Assembly (NCBI RefSeq): GCF_905220415.1
Contig: NC_059546.1
Span: 2,418,001 to 2,482,000 of the forward strand
Length of the DNA stretch: 64,000 bases
Reading direction: 5' to 3'
Source: Colias croceus
Lineage: Eukaryota; Arthropoda; Insecta; Lepidoptera; Pieridae
Shown here piece by piece: positions 1 through 10,850 of this stretch. Made by a program: the position numbers and the translations under genes. Every line of letters starts with the position of its first letter. Position 1 is the first letter of the stretch. The notes below the pieces were generated by a model, which was not told the DNA's origin, made no database searches, and was given only the letters and a program-made list of their open reading frames with translations.

Positions 1-164
1 GTAATTTATTTATTTTTCAGACGAGTGACTGAGTTTCAATCGCTTCAATTTTATTATAGTTCCTAATACTTACATATTATATACTTTATTATGGAGATGG
101 TAGAGTTCATATAAGCTATAACGTAAAGTTTTGTTTAATATAACTAACCGAATTCTTTTTGCAG

Positions 165-1876
165 TTTCTTACGTAAAGGAGGAAAGACGACTATTAGCTT
201 TATTTGAAGAAACTTTGACCAGTGATAATGAACTGACTTCTGATGAGGAACAATTTGATCATATTTCACAGAGAAGTCAAGACACAAGTGATACGGAACA
301 AGAATGGAGTGATAGTGAGGAGCAAGCTTTGTCAATGAATAACCTACACGTTTATATCGGAAGAGATAAAACGACTAAATGGTCTTCAAAACCACCTCAG
401 CCTAACGATAAACCAAAGACAGAAAATGCTATACAAAATGTCGGTGTACAGTTCTTAGCTCGAAGTGCGAACACAGAAATAGAGTGTTGGAGACATTTTA
501 TAACTGATGGTATGTTAGAACATATAGTCTGCCACACGAACGCTAAGATTAAACAAAAAATATTAGCCAATTGCAAGCAAACGCGTGAAAATACAACGAA
601 AGAAAAAGAAACTACAAAAGACGAACTGTTGGCGTTTCTGGGCTTGTTGTATTTAGCAGGTCTAAACAATTCTAAGCGACAAGATTTGCACGACTTCTGG
701 CGTACTGATGGTACTGGTGTCGAGGTTTTTAGAAGTACAATGTCTATGCAACGCTTCTATTTTTTGCATAGTTGTTTGCGTTTCGGAGATTCATCACCTG
801 AAAAAGGTAAGAAAATAGATAATCTTACTCCTATAAGATGTATTTTTGAAGAATTCGTTTCAAATTGTATAAATAATTATTCTCCGAGTGAATACCTCAC
901 TATCGGTGAGAAGTTAGTTCCGTTCCGCGGTAAGTGCCTGTTTCGGCAATTTATACCAACTAATCAAGGTAATTATGGCATAAAAATGTATGCTATGGTT
1001 GATACAAAAAAATTGTATACCTATAACCTTGAAATATATTCTAGCAATAAATCTGATAAACTACAGAGTGATGAAGGTTTTGATGTTGTGGATAGATTAG
1101 TGCGACCGGTTTCCCAAAGTAATAGACACATTACAATTGCCAATCGGTTTACGAGCATTCCTCTAGTGAAGCATCTACAAGAAAATCATAATCTTAAATC
1201 GACTGGTGCCTTACGTAAAAGCCAAAAAGAAATCCCAAAAAGCTTTTTAAAGACGCGAGGAAAGGAAGTACACGGTGCCCAGTTTGGGTTCCATAAAGAT
1301 CTCACCCTTGTGTCCTACAAACCTGAGAAATCTAAAGTGGTTGTGATACTATCTTCCCGAAATAACGATCAAACCACTCGACCTACTAATAAACAGAAAC
1401 CAGAAATAATTGCGTTCTATGATTCTACAAAATCTAGCGTCAATGTCGTAAATGAACTCTGTACTAAATATGATGTGTCACGAAGTTGTAAACACTGGCC
1501 CCTATCTGTGTTTTATGCAGTCATGAATATAGCTGCGCTAAACAGTATGATTGTATATCGTGAAAACACCAGTTCAAAAACAAGTCCGCGTGATTATATA
1601 AGAAAACTCGGTCTCACAATGCTAACTGGTTATCTTCAATCGAGGAAGAATGCTGGAAACATACCCAGGGAAATACGTCAAAAGATCCACGAGCATATTG
1701 GGGAGACCATGAGTTACCCTCCTCCGAAAAAAACGGGTAAAATAGTGAGATGCAAAGCCTGTCCTACATCTAAAGACAAGAAAACAAGGTATTATTGTCT
1801 CAAATGTAATAAACCCATTTGTTTACAACATGTTTACCCGGTATGCCAAAGTTGTTTGTCTTTTGATAGTGATTAA
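165..1876 (+). CDS. piggyBac-like transposase ORF, catalytic residues lost
   Basis: Unbroken reading frame of about 570 codons matching the piggyBac transposase family from an acidic N-terminus to a cysteine-rich C-terminal finger (1747-1857; CKAC, YYCLKC, CLQH, CQSC). The family cores are recognisable: FRGKCLFRQF, NYGIKMY, LTLVSYKP, HWPLSVFY. All catalytic Asp positions are replaced when aligned by eye to the family: Gly at 905-907 (LTIGEK), Ala at 1139-1141 (ITIANRF), Asn at 1442-1444 and Asn at 1451-1453 (VNVVNEL). The frame is open upstream to 131 without an ATG. TTTTTGCAG ending at 164 is a good acceptor, so I start the exon at 165 and expect an upstream exon; the first in-frame ATG lies near 335. 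I saw no TTAA-flanked terminal repeats. It is either a dead copy that kept its frame by chance or a domesticated DNA-binding derivative. Confidence 0.8.
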
Positions 1877-2208
1877 TAAAATGCTATATAGTTTTAACTT
1901 TGTTTTTGTTATAGCCGAGTAGAATAATTTTTTTGCACTATAACCTACAGGTACCTACTTACCTTCATTTGTGATCATTAAATTTTATAGTTTAAGCAGC
2001 TTAATTTTATCTTCCAACAATGATGCTTTATAGTCATTTTCCCATTATTTAACAGAGGAGTGTAGTTAATGTTACCAATTAACCTTTACAAGCAAAATGA
2101 ACCCAATAGCTTTGAGGACACGACACTTGTTATCGTTTGTAACATTTCACAATTGCGTCGAAAGCTTACAACCAATTTCAGTTTTTTTTTCAATTTTTTT
2201 CATTACAG

Positions 2209-2417
2209 TTAAGTTCATGTGCTCTCGGGACGGCGAAAGCCTCATGAAACTTGGCGACTTCACGTTCACACGGTTATGGCGGACCGGGACCAAGTGGTGT
2301 TGGTCGTGCTATACGCACAACGATCATGGCTGTGAGGCCACGGCATACACGGAGCGAAATCGACTGGTGTTCGCGAGGAACCATCATAATCATCCGCCAA
2401 CTGAGTTTTTTGTATGA
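2209..2417 (+). CDS. mod(mdg4): FLYWCH alternative 3'-terminal exon
   Basis: Acceptor TTTTTCATTACAG ends at 2208; two bases complete a codon, then 68 codons to TGA. FLYWCH finger: GDFTFTR core, WCWSC, C-E-A and an HHNH ending. In mod(mdg4)-type BTB proteins this C-terminal finger determines isoform-specific protein and chromatin contacts, while dimerisation comes from the BTB domain encoded by common 5' exons. The longer ORF upstream to 2097 is intronic read-through. This is the first of seven + strand copies. The gene assignment rests on domain type and exon layout, since the BTB exons are not in view. Confidence 0.85.
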
Positions 2418-2525
2418 CAATGTATTTGTTAGGTAGGTAGTCTTTATGTGGGCTACGCATATACCTGCAGCAGTTGCAATATTTGAATTGCACCATTGGC
2501 TCCATAATTGTGATGTGTACCTATA

Positions 2526-2613
2526 GGCAAGCATGGGCAATTTAGAGAACAGCTGAAGACCGACCGCCGAGCAACCGAGATTGTCCCTGCGGCAGGTGTG
2601 TGAGTAGCCCGCT
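2526..2613. repeat. Dispersed repeat, inverted copy near 22.95 kb
   Basis: GGGCAATTTAGAGAACAGCTG here reappears reverse-complemented at about 22951-22978, followed in both places by a CCCTGC-GCAGGT-GAGTAG block. Likely a MITE fragment. Confidence 0.45.
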
Positions 2614-2935
2614 TTACTCTTTGAGCACAATATTTGTAATGGATTTTTCGTGTTTTGATAGTTTTGTATATATAAATAAGATTTTATATTGCCTGTGCTG
2701 TGATTTAAATTATAATATTAAGAGCAGGATTATTAAGTAGCATATTTTTTTTCGGTTTTCACCAATCTGTTGTCTTCTGTATTTTTATAACTTTTTCTTC
2801 ACATACCGTAATTGAATTTATATTTTTTTTCTACGGTTATGTTACGGTTTTAAACACTATCCAACTATCTTCTTTTTATTTTAAGTAGTTTAAAGACATA
2901 ATAATATGTATACTGACATACAACATTACGTGCCC

Positions 2936-3110
2936 TTACGCACTAGCGGTTAACCGCGGGGGCGGCTAACCGCGCGGTTAGCCGCTTTCCCATTTTAATA
3001 TGCAACCGCTTATATGATTAGTGCGTACAATCATATGCGGTTGCATATTAAAATGGGAAAGCGGCTAACCGCGCGGTTAGCCGCCCCCGCGGTTAACCGC
3101 TAGTGCGTAA
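2936..3110. mobile_element. Foldback MITE, near-perfect palindrome
   Basis: Arms of about 75-80 bp (start TTACGCACTAGCGGTTAACC, end its reverse complement at 3110) surround a spacer of roughly 20 bp. The arms hold nested GC-rich palindromes (GCGGCTAACCGCGCGGTTAGCCGC is itself self-complementary over its length). The outermost TTA...TAA resembles PIF/Harbinger-type ends. Confidence 0.85.
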
Positions 3111-3119
3111 CGGCCCTAA

Positions 3120-3940
3120 GAATAGCTGCATTTAAACAATGGGAATGAAACTCGCACGTTAATCTTTCTGTTCTTTCTATTGATTTTTCGAATTGGAATA
3201 TAATTGAAATAGACATTTAAACAAGTTGGTAAAGACAATATTATTTCTTAATTTTTTCTACTTGCTATAAATACCTAACTATATCCTCACAATGCATTTT
3301 ATTAACTTTACGAAACATTCCTCTTTTTAAAGAATTTATTATACATAAAACTATATTAAGTGTAAGTTTTAGTAAATCAAATAACGAGGTGATTTGAATG
3401 TGATATAAAACGATTTTGATCTCTTATATTTAACTTGCCGCGATATATTTTACGATAAATATTAAAGTAAGTACAAAATATAGTGACGTATAATCTCAGT
3501 ATTAAAGTGCTCTCTATGTATTATTATTATGTATACAAATTAAATATAATGAATATATTAATGTCTATCATTTTAATTACTCTGTGGACTTGAATGGTGT
3601 TTAAATTGTTTGCCTTATAAAGGTATACAATCAGTTTAAAACAGTTACTTATAGCTCTCAAAATTAAACATTAGCGACGAATTTTCTATTATAATACCTT
3701 GAAGACTTCAAGGCCTTATGACAAAAAACATTACATATTTAGAGGAATGACGAAACGGTGATATTATTCGATACAGTTATTCATAAATTAAAATGATATA
3801 ATATTTAAGGACTAAGAGGTACCTAATAATATTTTGTACAGTACAAAGTTTATGAAGGTATTAAATTTTATTAAACCATTCATTACGAGTTTTACTACAG
3901 TACTCTCAAGTTTAATACCTCTAATACAATTATAAGTTTA
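3120..3940. other. AT-rich gap without a gene
   Basis: No ORF, FLYWCH motif or inverted repeat that I can support; AT-rich intron or intergenic DNA. Confidence 0.6.
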
Positions 3941-4133
3941 CTAGCCTACCGTCCGCGGCTTCGCTCGCTTTGTCTAAAACCTATTAAATTATATACTTAA
4001 ACCTTCCTCTTGAATCACTCTATCTATTAAAAAAAACCGCATCAAAATCCGTTGCGTAGTTTTAAAGATTTAAGCATACAAAGGGACAAAGGGACAGAGA
4101 AAGCGACTTTGTTTTATACTATGTAGTGATTCT
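3941..4133 (+). repeat. Dispersed CTAGC-type lepidopteran repeat
   Basis: Begins ACTAGCCTACCGTCCGCGGC and ends with the TTTTATACTATGTAG block. A second copy is at 36627-36806. It belongs to the class of repeats beginning (A)CTAG...CCGCG...TTCG found a dozen times in this window. Confidence 0.65.
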
Positions 4134-4173
4134 AATTGTTTATGAACAAACTAAATTGTACATTACATTACAG

Positions 4174-4424
4174 AAACAGCATATTTCACAAAATCTCAAA
4201 AGGGGAAGCCCCTGCTCCTATACAGGAACTACTCGTATTACAAACAGACGGAATGCAAGATGTTCGTCCGTTGGGTTTGTTCCACGCACCTGCATAAAGG
4301 CTGTAGAGCTATTGTTAAAACAAGCGGGCCAAAGATAGTCCACGTTGGAGGCTATCATAACCACGAGTTTGCTAATTTACTTCGAAATAGACGGAGTCAT
4401 TGTTTTGGCGGGTTTCTGTACTAA
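4174..4424 (+). CDS. mod(mdg4): FLYWCH alternative 3'-terminal exon
   Basis: Acceptor ACATTACATTACAG ends at 4173; the split codon is completed by AA, then 82 codons to TAA. Finger: SQKGKPLLLYRNYSYYK, WVCSTH, GCRA, YHNHE. The tail of about 20 residues after H-N-H (ending FGGFLY) is longer than usual and runs to 14 bp before a MITE. The WVCSTH signature is shared with the copies at 19.5, 22.7, 45.5 and 47.8 kb. Confidence 0.88.
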
Positions 4425-4807
4425 ATCTTAATTAAAAAAATGAGCGTGTGTGCCGAGCACACGTGTCAGAAGTGAAACGTCTTTGGCAAGATTTAAAGAT
4501 ACCTACCCAAATTGTCGCCTAAAGGTTCGAGCACATTATGTCGGGCCGCAGCGCGTCGGGGCGCAGCGCAAAAGTCCACCCAAATCGCTTCTATACAATT
4601 TGTATTTGCTATGGCACACTATGCCGGGGGGTAGCGGGTCGCATTCTTGCGCGGCGGATTTCCGTCAGTGCGATGCGGCCCGCCCCGCCCCGCTGCGCCC
4701 CGTCAACAGTGTGCTATAGCAAGCGGATTGGTGTGCACGCGCGCACGTGTTCATTTCACGATATTTGCATTTTTTATTATTTTCGTGATACTTTGGTGTT
4801 CACAAAA

Positions 4808-7639
4808 ATGAATGAAGAACTTTTGATTAATTTAGTTCAAGGATACAAAGAACTTTATGATTTGCAAGATCCTCATTACGATGATCAACAAAGAAGAGAC
4901 AATATTTGGAAGGAAATAGGGGATATAATGAAAGAATCTGGTAAGTAAACACTGTCATGTATTTATTTCTTAATATGTAATTACCACCATAACGCACTTG
5001 TATTATGATGTACTATAATCACTTTTTTTAGAAACTTACGTAGTATTTATTCCAAGTTATATGATAAACAACGAGTTAATGAATTACCTTAAAATAATAA
5101 ACCCTTCATATGCGAGTCGGACTCGCACTTGGCCGGTTTTTTTATAAGTAAGCGGGCAGTATCACTTAAATCACCTTAGTGTCAAGATATTAGTTTCTTC
5201 GCATACCTCTTCTAATAACCTTTGTCTGCCACTCAACGGTACCAGTTTGAGATACGAAATATCTTTTAAATTGATCACGGACACACATTGCGTCAAGTGC
5301 TGCATGGCTTCCAATATATGGCAAATCTGTGATAGCTTCTGTTACCACGTTTCTCTGAGCTTCCTCTTCAGACCAGTAGCACATGTCGTTTCGCAGTAAA
5401 TTGTGTAAACAACAAGTAGCTAATATAATAACATTAACATGTTTCGGTAATAACGAAAAACGTCTTTCGTATACTCTAAACTTTTTCACTAATAGACCAA
5501 AAGCATTTTCGCTCACACGCCTAGCTCTACTCAGCCTATAATTAAAAGCTTTCTTGTCTTCGTCATTTGTCAACTGATTTCCTGGATATGGTCTCATCAA
5601 ATGTCTGGTTAATGGAAAAGCTTCGTCTCCAACTATGACATGTGGTAACTGTATGTCTGTACCCGGTATTAAACGATCAGCAGGCAAATTTAACTGTCCA
5701 TCAATTAAAGCTTTGCCAAAATTAGAGTTATTGAGTATTTGGCTATCAGAATTTTTACCCAATGCACCAACTTCAATGACTGTAAAACGGTAGTCCGCAT
5801 CGACTAAGGCTAATAAAACTATAGTAAACGTTTTTTTGTAAGAAAAATAAAGGGAACCGCTATTCGGTGGTGCTTCTATAATAACATGCTTTCCATCCAG
5901 TGCCCCAATGCAATTTGGAAAGTTCCATTGCCTTCTAAAACGCTGTTCTTTGCGTTTCCAGTCTGCTTCTGTCGGTACGGGCATTACATTAGGTGACAGC
6001 TTCTTAAATATGGCTGTACATGCCTCGTAAATAATTTGTCTAATTGTTGATTCACCAAGTCGAAAAGTAGTGGCTAATGACTTCATTGAATTTCCTGTTG
6101 ACAAATATCTGAAACAAAAAAAGCTATTTAGTTCAAACATCATACATCTATTGGCCGATCCTTAAGTAGCCTACTCACGATTCAATTTCAGTAACAATCT
6201 GCTGACACAATCTGCAGTGAGCTGACAGATTGTGTCGTGAATAGTATAGTTGAGGGCACGTTGGGGGCGTAACCCAACATGTTGTGTATTGGATCGGCGC
6301 GGAAGCAACCCGACAAATTGTCTCAGCAGATTGTGTGCGTGTTGAAACGTGAGTATTGTGATTGCTCCAATCTCGGCTCAATCGCGCTGCGCAGTAATCG
6401 CAAAATGGCGGTTTTGAAATAAACGCGGGAAAGACATTTTTACATATTTGAGGAAGATGTTTATATTTTATAGCCGTTTATACTTTATAGCCCTTGAAAT
6501 CTATCAATAAAATTGGAAAAAATACAAGCTTTACAAAGATAATTATCTTATATTTCATAAATTAGTATATCCATTAATAATGCGTATTATTGCGTTGAGG
6601 TTTAGCATCAGGCCAGGCATCAACGTGACGTGCACACGTTGTGGCAAGCAATCGCGGAATGAAATTGTATCAGCAGATTGAGGGTTGGATGAATCGTGAG
6701 TAGAGAACGCTCAATCGCGACTTCAACAAATTGTGTCAGCAGATTGTGGGTTGTGTTGAACCGTGAGTAGGGCCTTTTACGTTTATACAAGTCAATAAGG
6801 TTATGTTTAATGGTGTCCTTTAATGGCATGATTATTCTAACTTTACTAATACCTATTTTTTTTCTTCCACAGCTACAGCTTGCAGAGAAAGATGGAGACG
6901 TGTAAGAGACAATTACAGACGCGCTAAAAAATTAAGGAAAACAAAAAGTGGACAAGCTGCTACAAATATGAAGAAACCAAAATATGAAGATTTATTGTCA
7001 TTCCTTATCCCCTATATTAGCAACGAGGATGAAACTTTTTCAAATTTTCCACTGAATAATGTTTCGCAAGACTCAAGTAATGAGGATAATAGTCTTTTAG
7101 ATGATAATCATAGCCGTGATAGCCCCGGTTCAAGTGCTGGTACTTCTCAAAGCACTATAAGAAATCGTCCTGGTTCTTCAGAAGACATTTCACCTCGTCC
7201 TTATAAAAGAAATTCTAAAAGTTTAGATACTCCACCACAGCTTTCACCAACACACTCGTTATTGCAAGAGTATTTAGAAAAAAAATACAGGGCCCAGAAA
7301 AATGAATCTCACAAAATAGTTGACTTTTTCAAGAACTTGGGAGAAACTGTTTCAAATTTTCCGGAAGATGTACAAATTCGTGTGAAACGTGAAGTTTTTA
7401 AAATAGTTACCGATGCAGAGGAATTGGTTTTCAGGGACAAATCTAAACCACAATATGTATTAAAATTATCTCAAGAAAGCGCGTCGCCCATAATCGGTGT
7501 TTTAAATGATTTAGATGCGCAACCTCCAAACCAAATTATAACACCAACTTCAACAAATGTGAATACAAATAATAATAACACACAGGAAGAAATTGGTCTT
7601 GATCTTGATGATAACGCATTAAATGTTTTTTTCCATTAA
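4808..7639 (+). CDS. MADF-BESS type protein of the Harbinger element (two exons)
   Basis: Join of 4808-4940 and 6873-7639, 299 codons. Exon 1 starts at ATG 4808 and ends at donor G|GTAAGT (4941); exon 2 follows acceptor TTTCTTCCACAG (6872) and keeps frame. Residues ~1-90 form a MADF (Myb/SANT-like) domain: LINLVQGYKELYDL, IWKEIGDIM, then CRERWRRVRDNYRRAKK and YEDLLSFLIPYI. The middle is Ser/Asn-rich and disordered. The region FPEDVQIRVKREVFKIV near residue 210 resembles a BESS helix. In Harbinger elements such a protein helps deliver the transposase to the nucleus and the ends; here that is by analogy. The 1.9-kb intron contains transposase exon 2 on the opposite strand. Confidence 0.83.
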
Positions 7640-8401
7640 ATCCATTTCATGTACACGAATTGCGTAGGTATTATATTTTTGTGTTATTTTATTTTATTTT
7701 TCATTATATTAAACTAAACAATACTGTTTTTGATTTATAAGCTTAAGATGTTTCATTTTTATATTTTTGGTAATAATGTTTGATAGGTAATAATAATGGT
7801 AAGATTTTTGTTCTGTGATTTTGTGATCATAATATAATATTGAAATTATTTATTTCGTTGTTTTTTTTTTAATGAAAATATAAATATTAAAAAGACAAAT
7901 ACACACTACCCTAACGTACGATCTCACTAACAATTATTTAAGATACAATTTACACAGCATTAACTCGTTTACGCACTGCCAACCCCATTAGGGATAAAGG
8001 CGTAATTACATATAAGTATTTGTGTAAATGGGAGGTTATAAGGATTATTAAAAATCACTAGGTATGCGCTTTAGTGAAACTTACCTTAAACACACCGCAA
8101 GCCGCTCTTCTGGTCCGATAGGCTCACGAAAAGTTGTAGTTTTTTTATGCAGATCCTCCTTTATTATGTCAAGGATTTGAAAATATCGATCAGAGGTCAT
8201 CCGAAAATATCCCCAAAACTTGGCTTCATCTGCTAAAAGATCGGGGAAAAGATGATGGTATTCGCCGAATATCTTTCTCTTAGAACAAATGGGATGTATC
8301 CATATTTTACGTTTTTTCTTTTGATGAACTTCTTGTCTATGCCGTTCTTCTTCTTCTAAGAGCAGGCAAAAAAACGAAAGTTCTTCGTCAGAGCTATCCA
8401 T
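5190..8401 (-). CDS. PIF/Harbinger DDE transposase (two exons)
   Basis: Join of 8401-8085 and 6108-5190 on the - strand, 411 codons. ATG at 8401 (MDSSDEELSFF); donor TTTAAG|GTAAGT at 8084; acceptor TTTTTGTTTCAG just before 6108. The splice rebuilds ERLAVCLRYLSTGNS, the normal family helix. The DDE superfamily 4 nuclease fold is visible: PNCIGALDGKH (first Asp), LALVDADYRF and NSDSQIL (second Asp region), VIVGDEAFPLTRHLMRP, and SENAFGLLVKKFR (Glu). No stop or frameshift, so activity is possible. Its 2.0-kb intron contains exon 2 of the MADF gene on the + strand. Ends at TAA 5190 (GMRRN). Confidence 0.88.
6170..6772. mobile_element. MITE inside the Harbinger element
   Basis: Ends CCTACTCACGATTCAA at 6170 and TTGAACCGTGAGTAGG at 6772 are inverted repeats with one mismatch. 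The interior repeats an ~11-bp CAATCTGCTGACA/TGTCAGCAGATTG word in both orientations. It lies at 6109-6872, the only stretch intronic to both genes of the host element. Confidence 0.65.
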
Positions 8402-8894
8402 AACGTACAGTTGCACGCAAATTCCGGCAGTATACTGTACTAAAAATCCGTCAATGAGCTGCGACCCGGCCCGTCAATGATGTGCCAAGTACGCATTTTG
8501 CGCTGCGATGCGCCCCGTCCCGCGTCGCTGCGGCCCGACATAATGTGCTCGAACCTTTACGTGACGTGACGGTATTGCCATGACCTTGAAATTTTATTCT
8601 CAACGCGCCTAAAGAAGTTTCACTTCAACAATAATAATATCTAGTCGATTCGAATAAAAAGTACCTAGATGAAAGTGATTCTTTTTCTAATAAGTATTAA
8701 CTCGATTGTTTAAGTTTTGTTAACCTTTTAATAAGTTTATATGTTACGTTTCTGATTAGCATTTAAATGTTATTTTTAATATTATTTAACATTTTTAAGT
8801 GTATAGCTTGGTCTTTGGCTGTAAATAAATACAGTTCAACTATCTAAAGTAGAATATTTTACTCATACCTACTGGTTTATAAAAGTCTAAATAT

Positions 8895-9206
8895 ACAGGG
8901 TGTCTCACTATCGGTATACTAAGCACGAAGTGACTTGTAGTTTTGCACAAAAATTCTTCTCCAGCTTTGCGCAGTCGGCATAGGTATACCGCTTCACTAA
9001 TGTGAACATTTTGTCTATGAAAAACAATAGCTCACGTGCAAAGTTGGGCGGGTTGCTTGTTATGGGTGTACATAGAGTTTTAAGAATTCATTTATTTCAT
9101 AAAAAATCCGTCTGGAATTTTATAAGTATTTTTTACGTACTCAGCGTATGCAAAACTATAACCTCCTTTGAACTTAGTAAGTATACCAACAGTGGGACAC
9201 TCTGTA
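8895..9206. mobile_element. TIR MITE (ACAGGGTGTC family)
   Basis: Begins ACAGGGTGTCTCACTATCGG (TATACTAAGC) and ends with the inverted form (GTATACCAACAGTGGGACAC, TCTGT). A second, longer copy is at 37708-38204 in the opposite orientation. The 87-codon ORF across it is not a gene. Confidence 0.75.
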
Positions 9207-9360
9207 ACAACTTTAATTTAAAGGAATTATATTCTACCAATAATATTAATACTTCACAAAAATAAATTGCATCATTTGTTAATTTTAACTATTCTAAGTA
9301 AAAATATAGCTATAAGTAGGTATGTAAGTAAAATTTAATCCACCAATTTGTACCTTACAG

Positions 9361-9554
9361 TGACCTACACGATATCTAAAAATAAAAGGACCATGATGAT
9401 AGTAGATGGGTATAAATTCTCGCTACACTACGTGAGAAATGACAGGGAAAGGTGGCAGTGCAGTCGGCGAAGCTATTTCGGCTGTAAAGCAGTCATACAC
9501 ACACATTCCGGGATACCGTTTTATAGAAATATATGTCATAATCATAACCCATGA
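9361..9554 (+). CDS. mod(mdg4): FLYWCH alternative 3'-terminal exon
   Basis: Acceptor TTTGTACCTTACAG ends at 9360; TG completes the codon, then 63 codons to TGA. Finger: MMIVDGYKFSLHY, RWQCSRR, GCKAVIHT, CHNHNP. The N-terminal strand (TYTISKNKRTM) has Lys-Arg in place of the usual arginine-glycine turn. Confidence 0.86.
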
Positions 9555-10626
9555 TAGAACAATAATTTGTTTGATGATAGTTTGGTAAGGTCTGTGTATT
9601 TGGTACTACCACGAATAGGTACGGTATTTTTCGATGTATTCAATGCACTGGGTGTAAAAGGAATGCTGTTGACGTTATAAATGTATGTCGGTTTTCTAAA
9701 GGATAAGAAAATTGATGTGGAATTTAGATCATCGAGATTATGTTCACTTTACCGTTATTCCACATCAAGTATTATAGTTGTGCGCGATATAATGACATTC
9801 AAGAATGTCTTGTTTGTAAATTATGAGGGGGGGGGGGGGGTTTGTAAGTGGTACAGTTCCATTACCTAAAACTTAATGGCGATTCGGAAGTTAGGTGCCT
9901 TAACGTCCCGCTAATACCTACAAATGTTTTCTGCGCATCGGATCGTACGATGTTCCGAGCCGCCATCAAGTTTGAATCGTACTGTAACAGTGGAAGTAAA
10001 TATTTCAGTAAACAGAATTTAAATCTTCATATATTTATTATACCTACATAGTTATTACCCTTATAGTTAGTACCCTTATAGTTAGTACCCTTATTCGATA
10101 TTCATTTAGTTTAAACATAATCTTGTTTAATTCGTTGATCTGTTGTTCTCAGTATTTTTCAGTAGTTACCTATTATATAAGCCTTAAAGATCATTTTATA
10201 AATAATTTATTAATTATATTAATACAAAATTGAATATAATATTCAGTTGAGTTTGTGTTAAATAGTGTTGGTTATAATATCGAGCACAGATCAGCAGGAG
10301 TTTTAAAATAATATTTTGAGAAATAATAAATTATGAATCTTTGTAAATATGACTTTGTTTGTATAAAGAGTAATGTATATATATAGGTATACGGTTTTAT
10401 GTGTATATTGTGATATTTAAATAAATTAAAGATGAACAACTAATATTATACTTTTTGTAAATATTTTAAATTAATAAATTTTAAACTGAACACTGCCTAA
10501 ATCATTTATCTCTATATTATATTTCATAGACATATAAATTTATAAAGAATAGAAAAAAAAAATTCATAGACATGTTTAAAAATCAGTTTTTTTTTTTATA
10601 AAAGTTTAATAATTTTGTTTTTTTAG
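9555..10626. other. AT-rich gap without a gene
   Basis: Contains a run of 14 G at about 9828-9841 and a short ACCCTTATAGTTAGT tandem repeat near 10055-10092, otherwise AT-rich. The 62- and 67-codon ORFs here have no recognisable content. Confidence 0.6.
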
Positions 10627-10850
10627 GAGTGTTGCCACAATACAGCTGGTCTCGACAAGGGAACGCAATTATTATGCTAGGCGAGCACAGATTCAAAAAG
10701 CGGTCGAAACATACTAACCAAAAACAAGAAATACATTGGGTCTGTAATAAATGCGATAAGGGTTGTAAAGCAAAGCTGACGACGATAAACGACGCTATAA
10801 TAAAGATATATAACGTTCATAAACATGACGGTTCGAGAAAGTTCAAGTGA
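10627..10850 (+). CDS. mod(mdg4): FLYWCH alternative 3'-terminal exon
   Basis: Acceptor TTTTGTTTTTTTAG ends at 10626; GA completes the codon, then 73 codons to TGA. Finger: WSRQGNAIIMLGEHRFKK, WVCNKCDKGCKAKL, HKHDG. The loop before the W-x-C cysteine is extended (KHTNQKQEIH). The final His pair is H-K-H rather than H-N-H, still compatible with zinc binding. Confidence 0.85.

Larger units (their letters stand above)
4521..8558. mobile_element. PIF/Harbinger DNA transposon, apparently complete
   Basis: Terminal inverted repeats begin AAAGGTTCGAGCACATTATG at 4521 and end with the complement CATAATGTGCTCGAACCTTT at 8558; similarity continues inward through a GC-rich CGGGCCGCAGCG block on each side. 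Inside are a DDE transposase gene (-) and a MADF gene (+), the two-gene cargo expected of this superfamily. Flanking trinucleotides are TAA and TTA; I cannot show an exact target duplication. Confidence 0.85.
4438..8630. mobile_element. MITE split by a PIF/Harbinger insertion
   Basis: Left part 4438-4520 (GAGCGTGTGTGCCGAGCAC, then GAAACGTCTTTGGCAAG) and right part 8559-8630 (CTTGAAATTTTATTCTCAAC, GCGCCTAAAGAAGTTTCACT) together equal the uninterrupted copy at 11693-11804. The 4.0-kb element between them inserted into this MITE. Other copies lie at 44365-44490 and 54372-54640. Confidence 0.75.

Noticed and set aside
9828..9841. Run of 14 G
   Set aside because: Probably simple homopolymer slippage; on its own not evidence for a G-quadruplex element.
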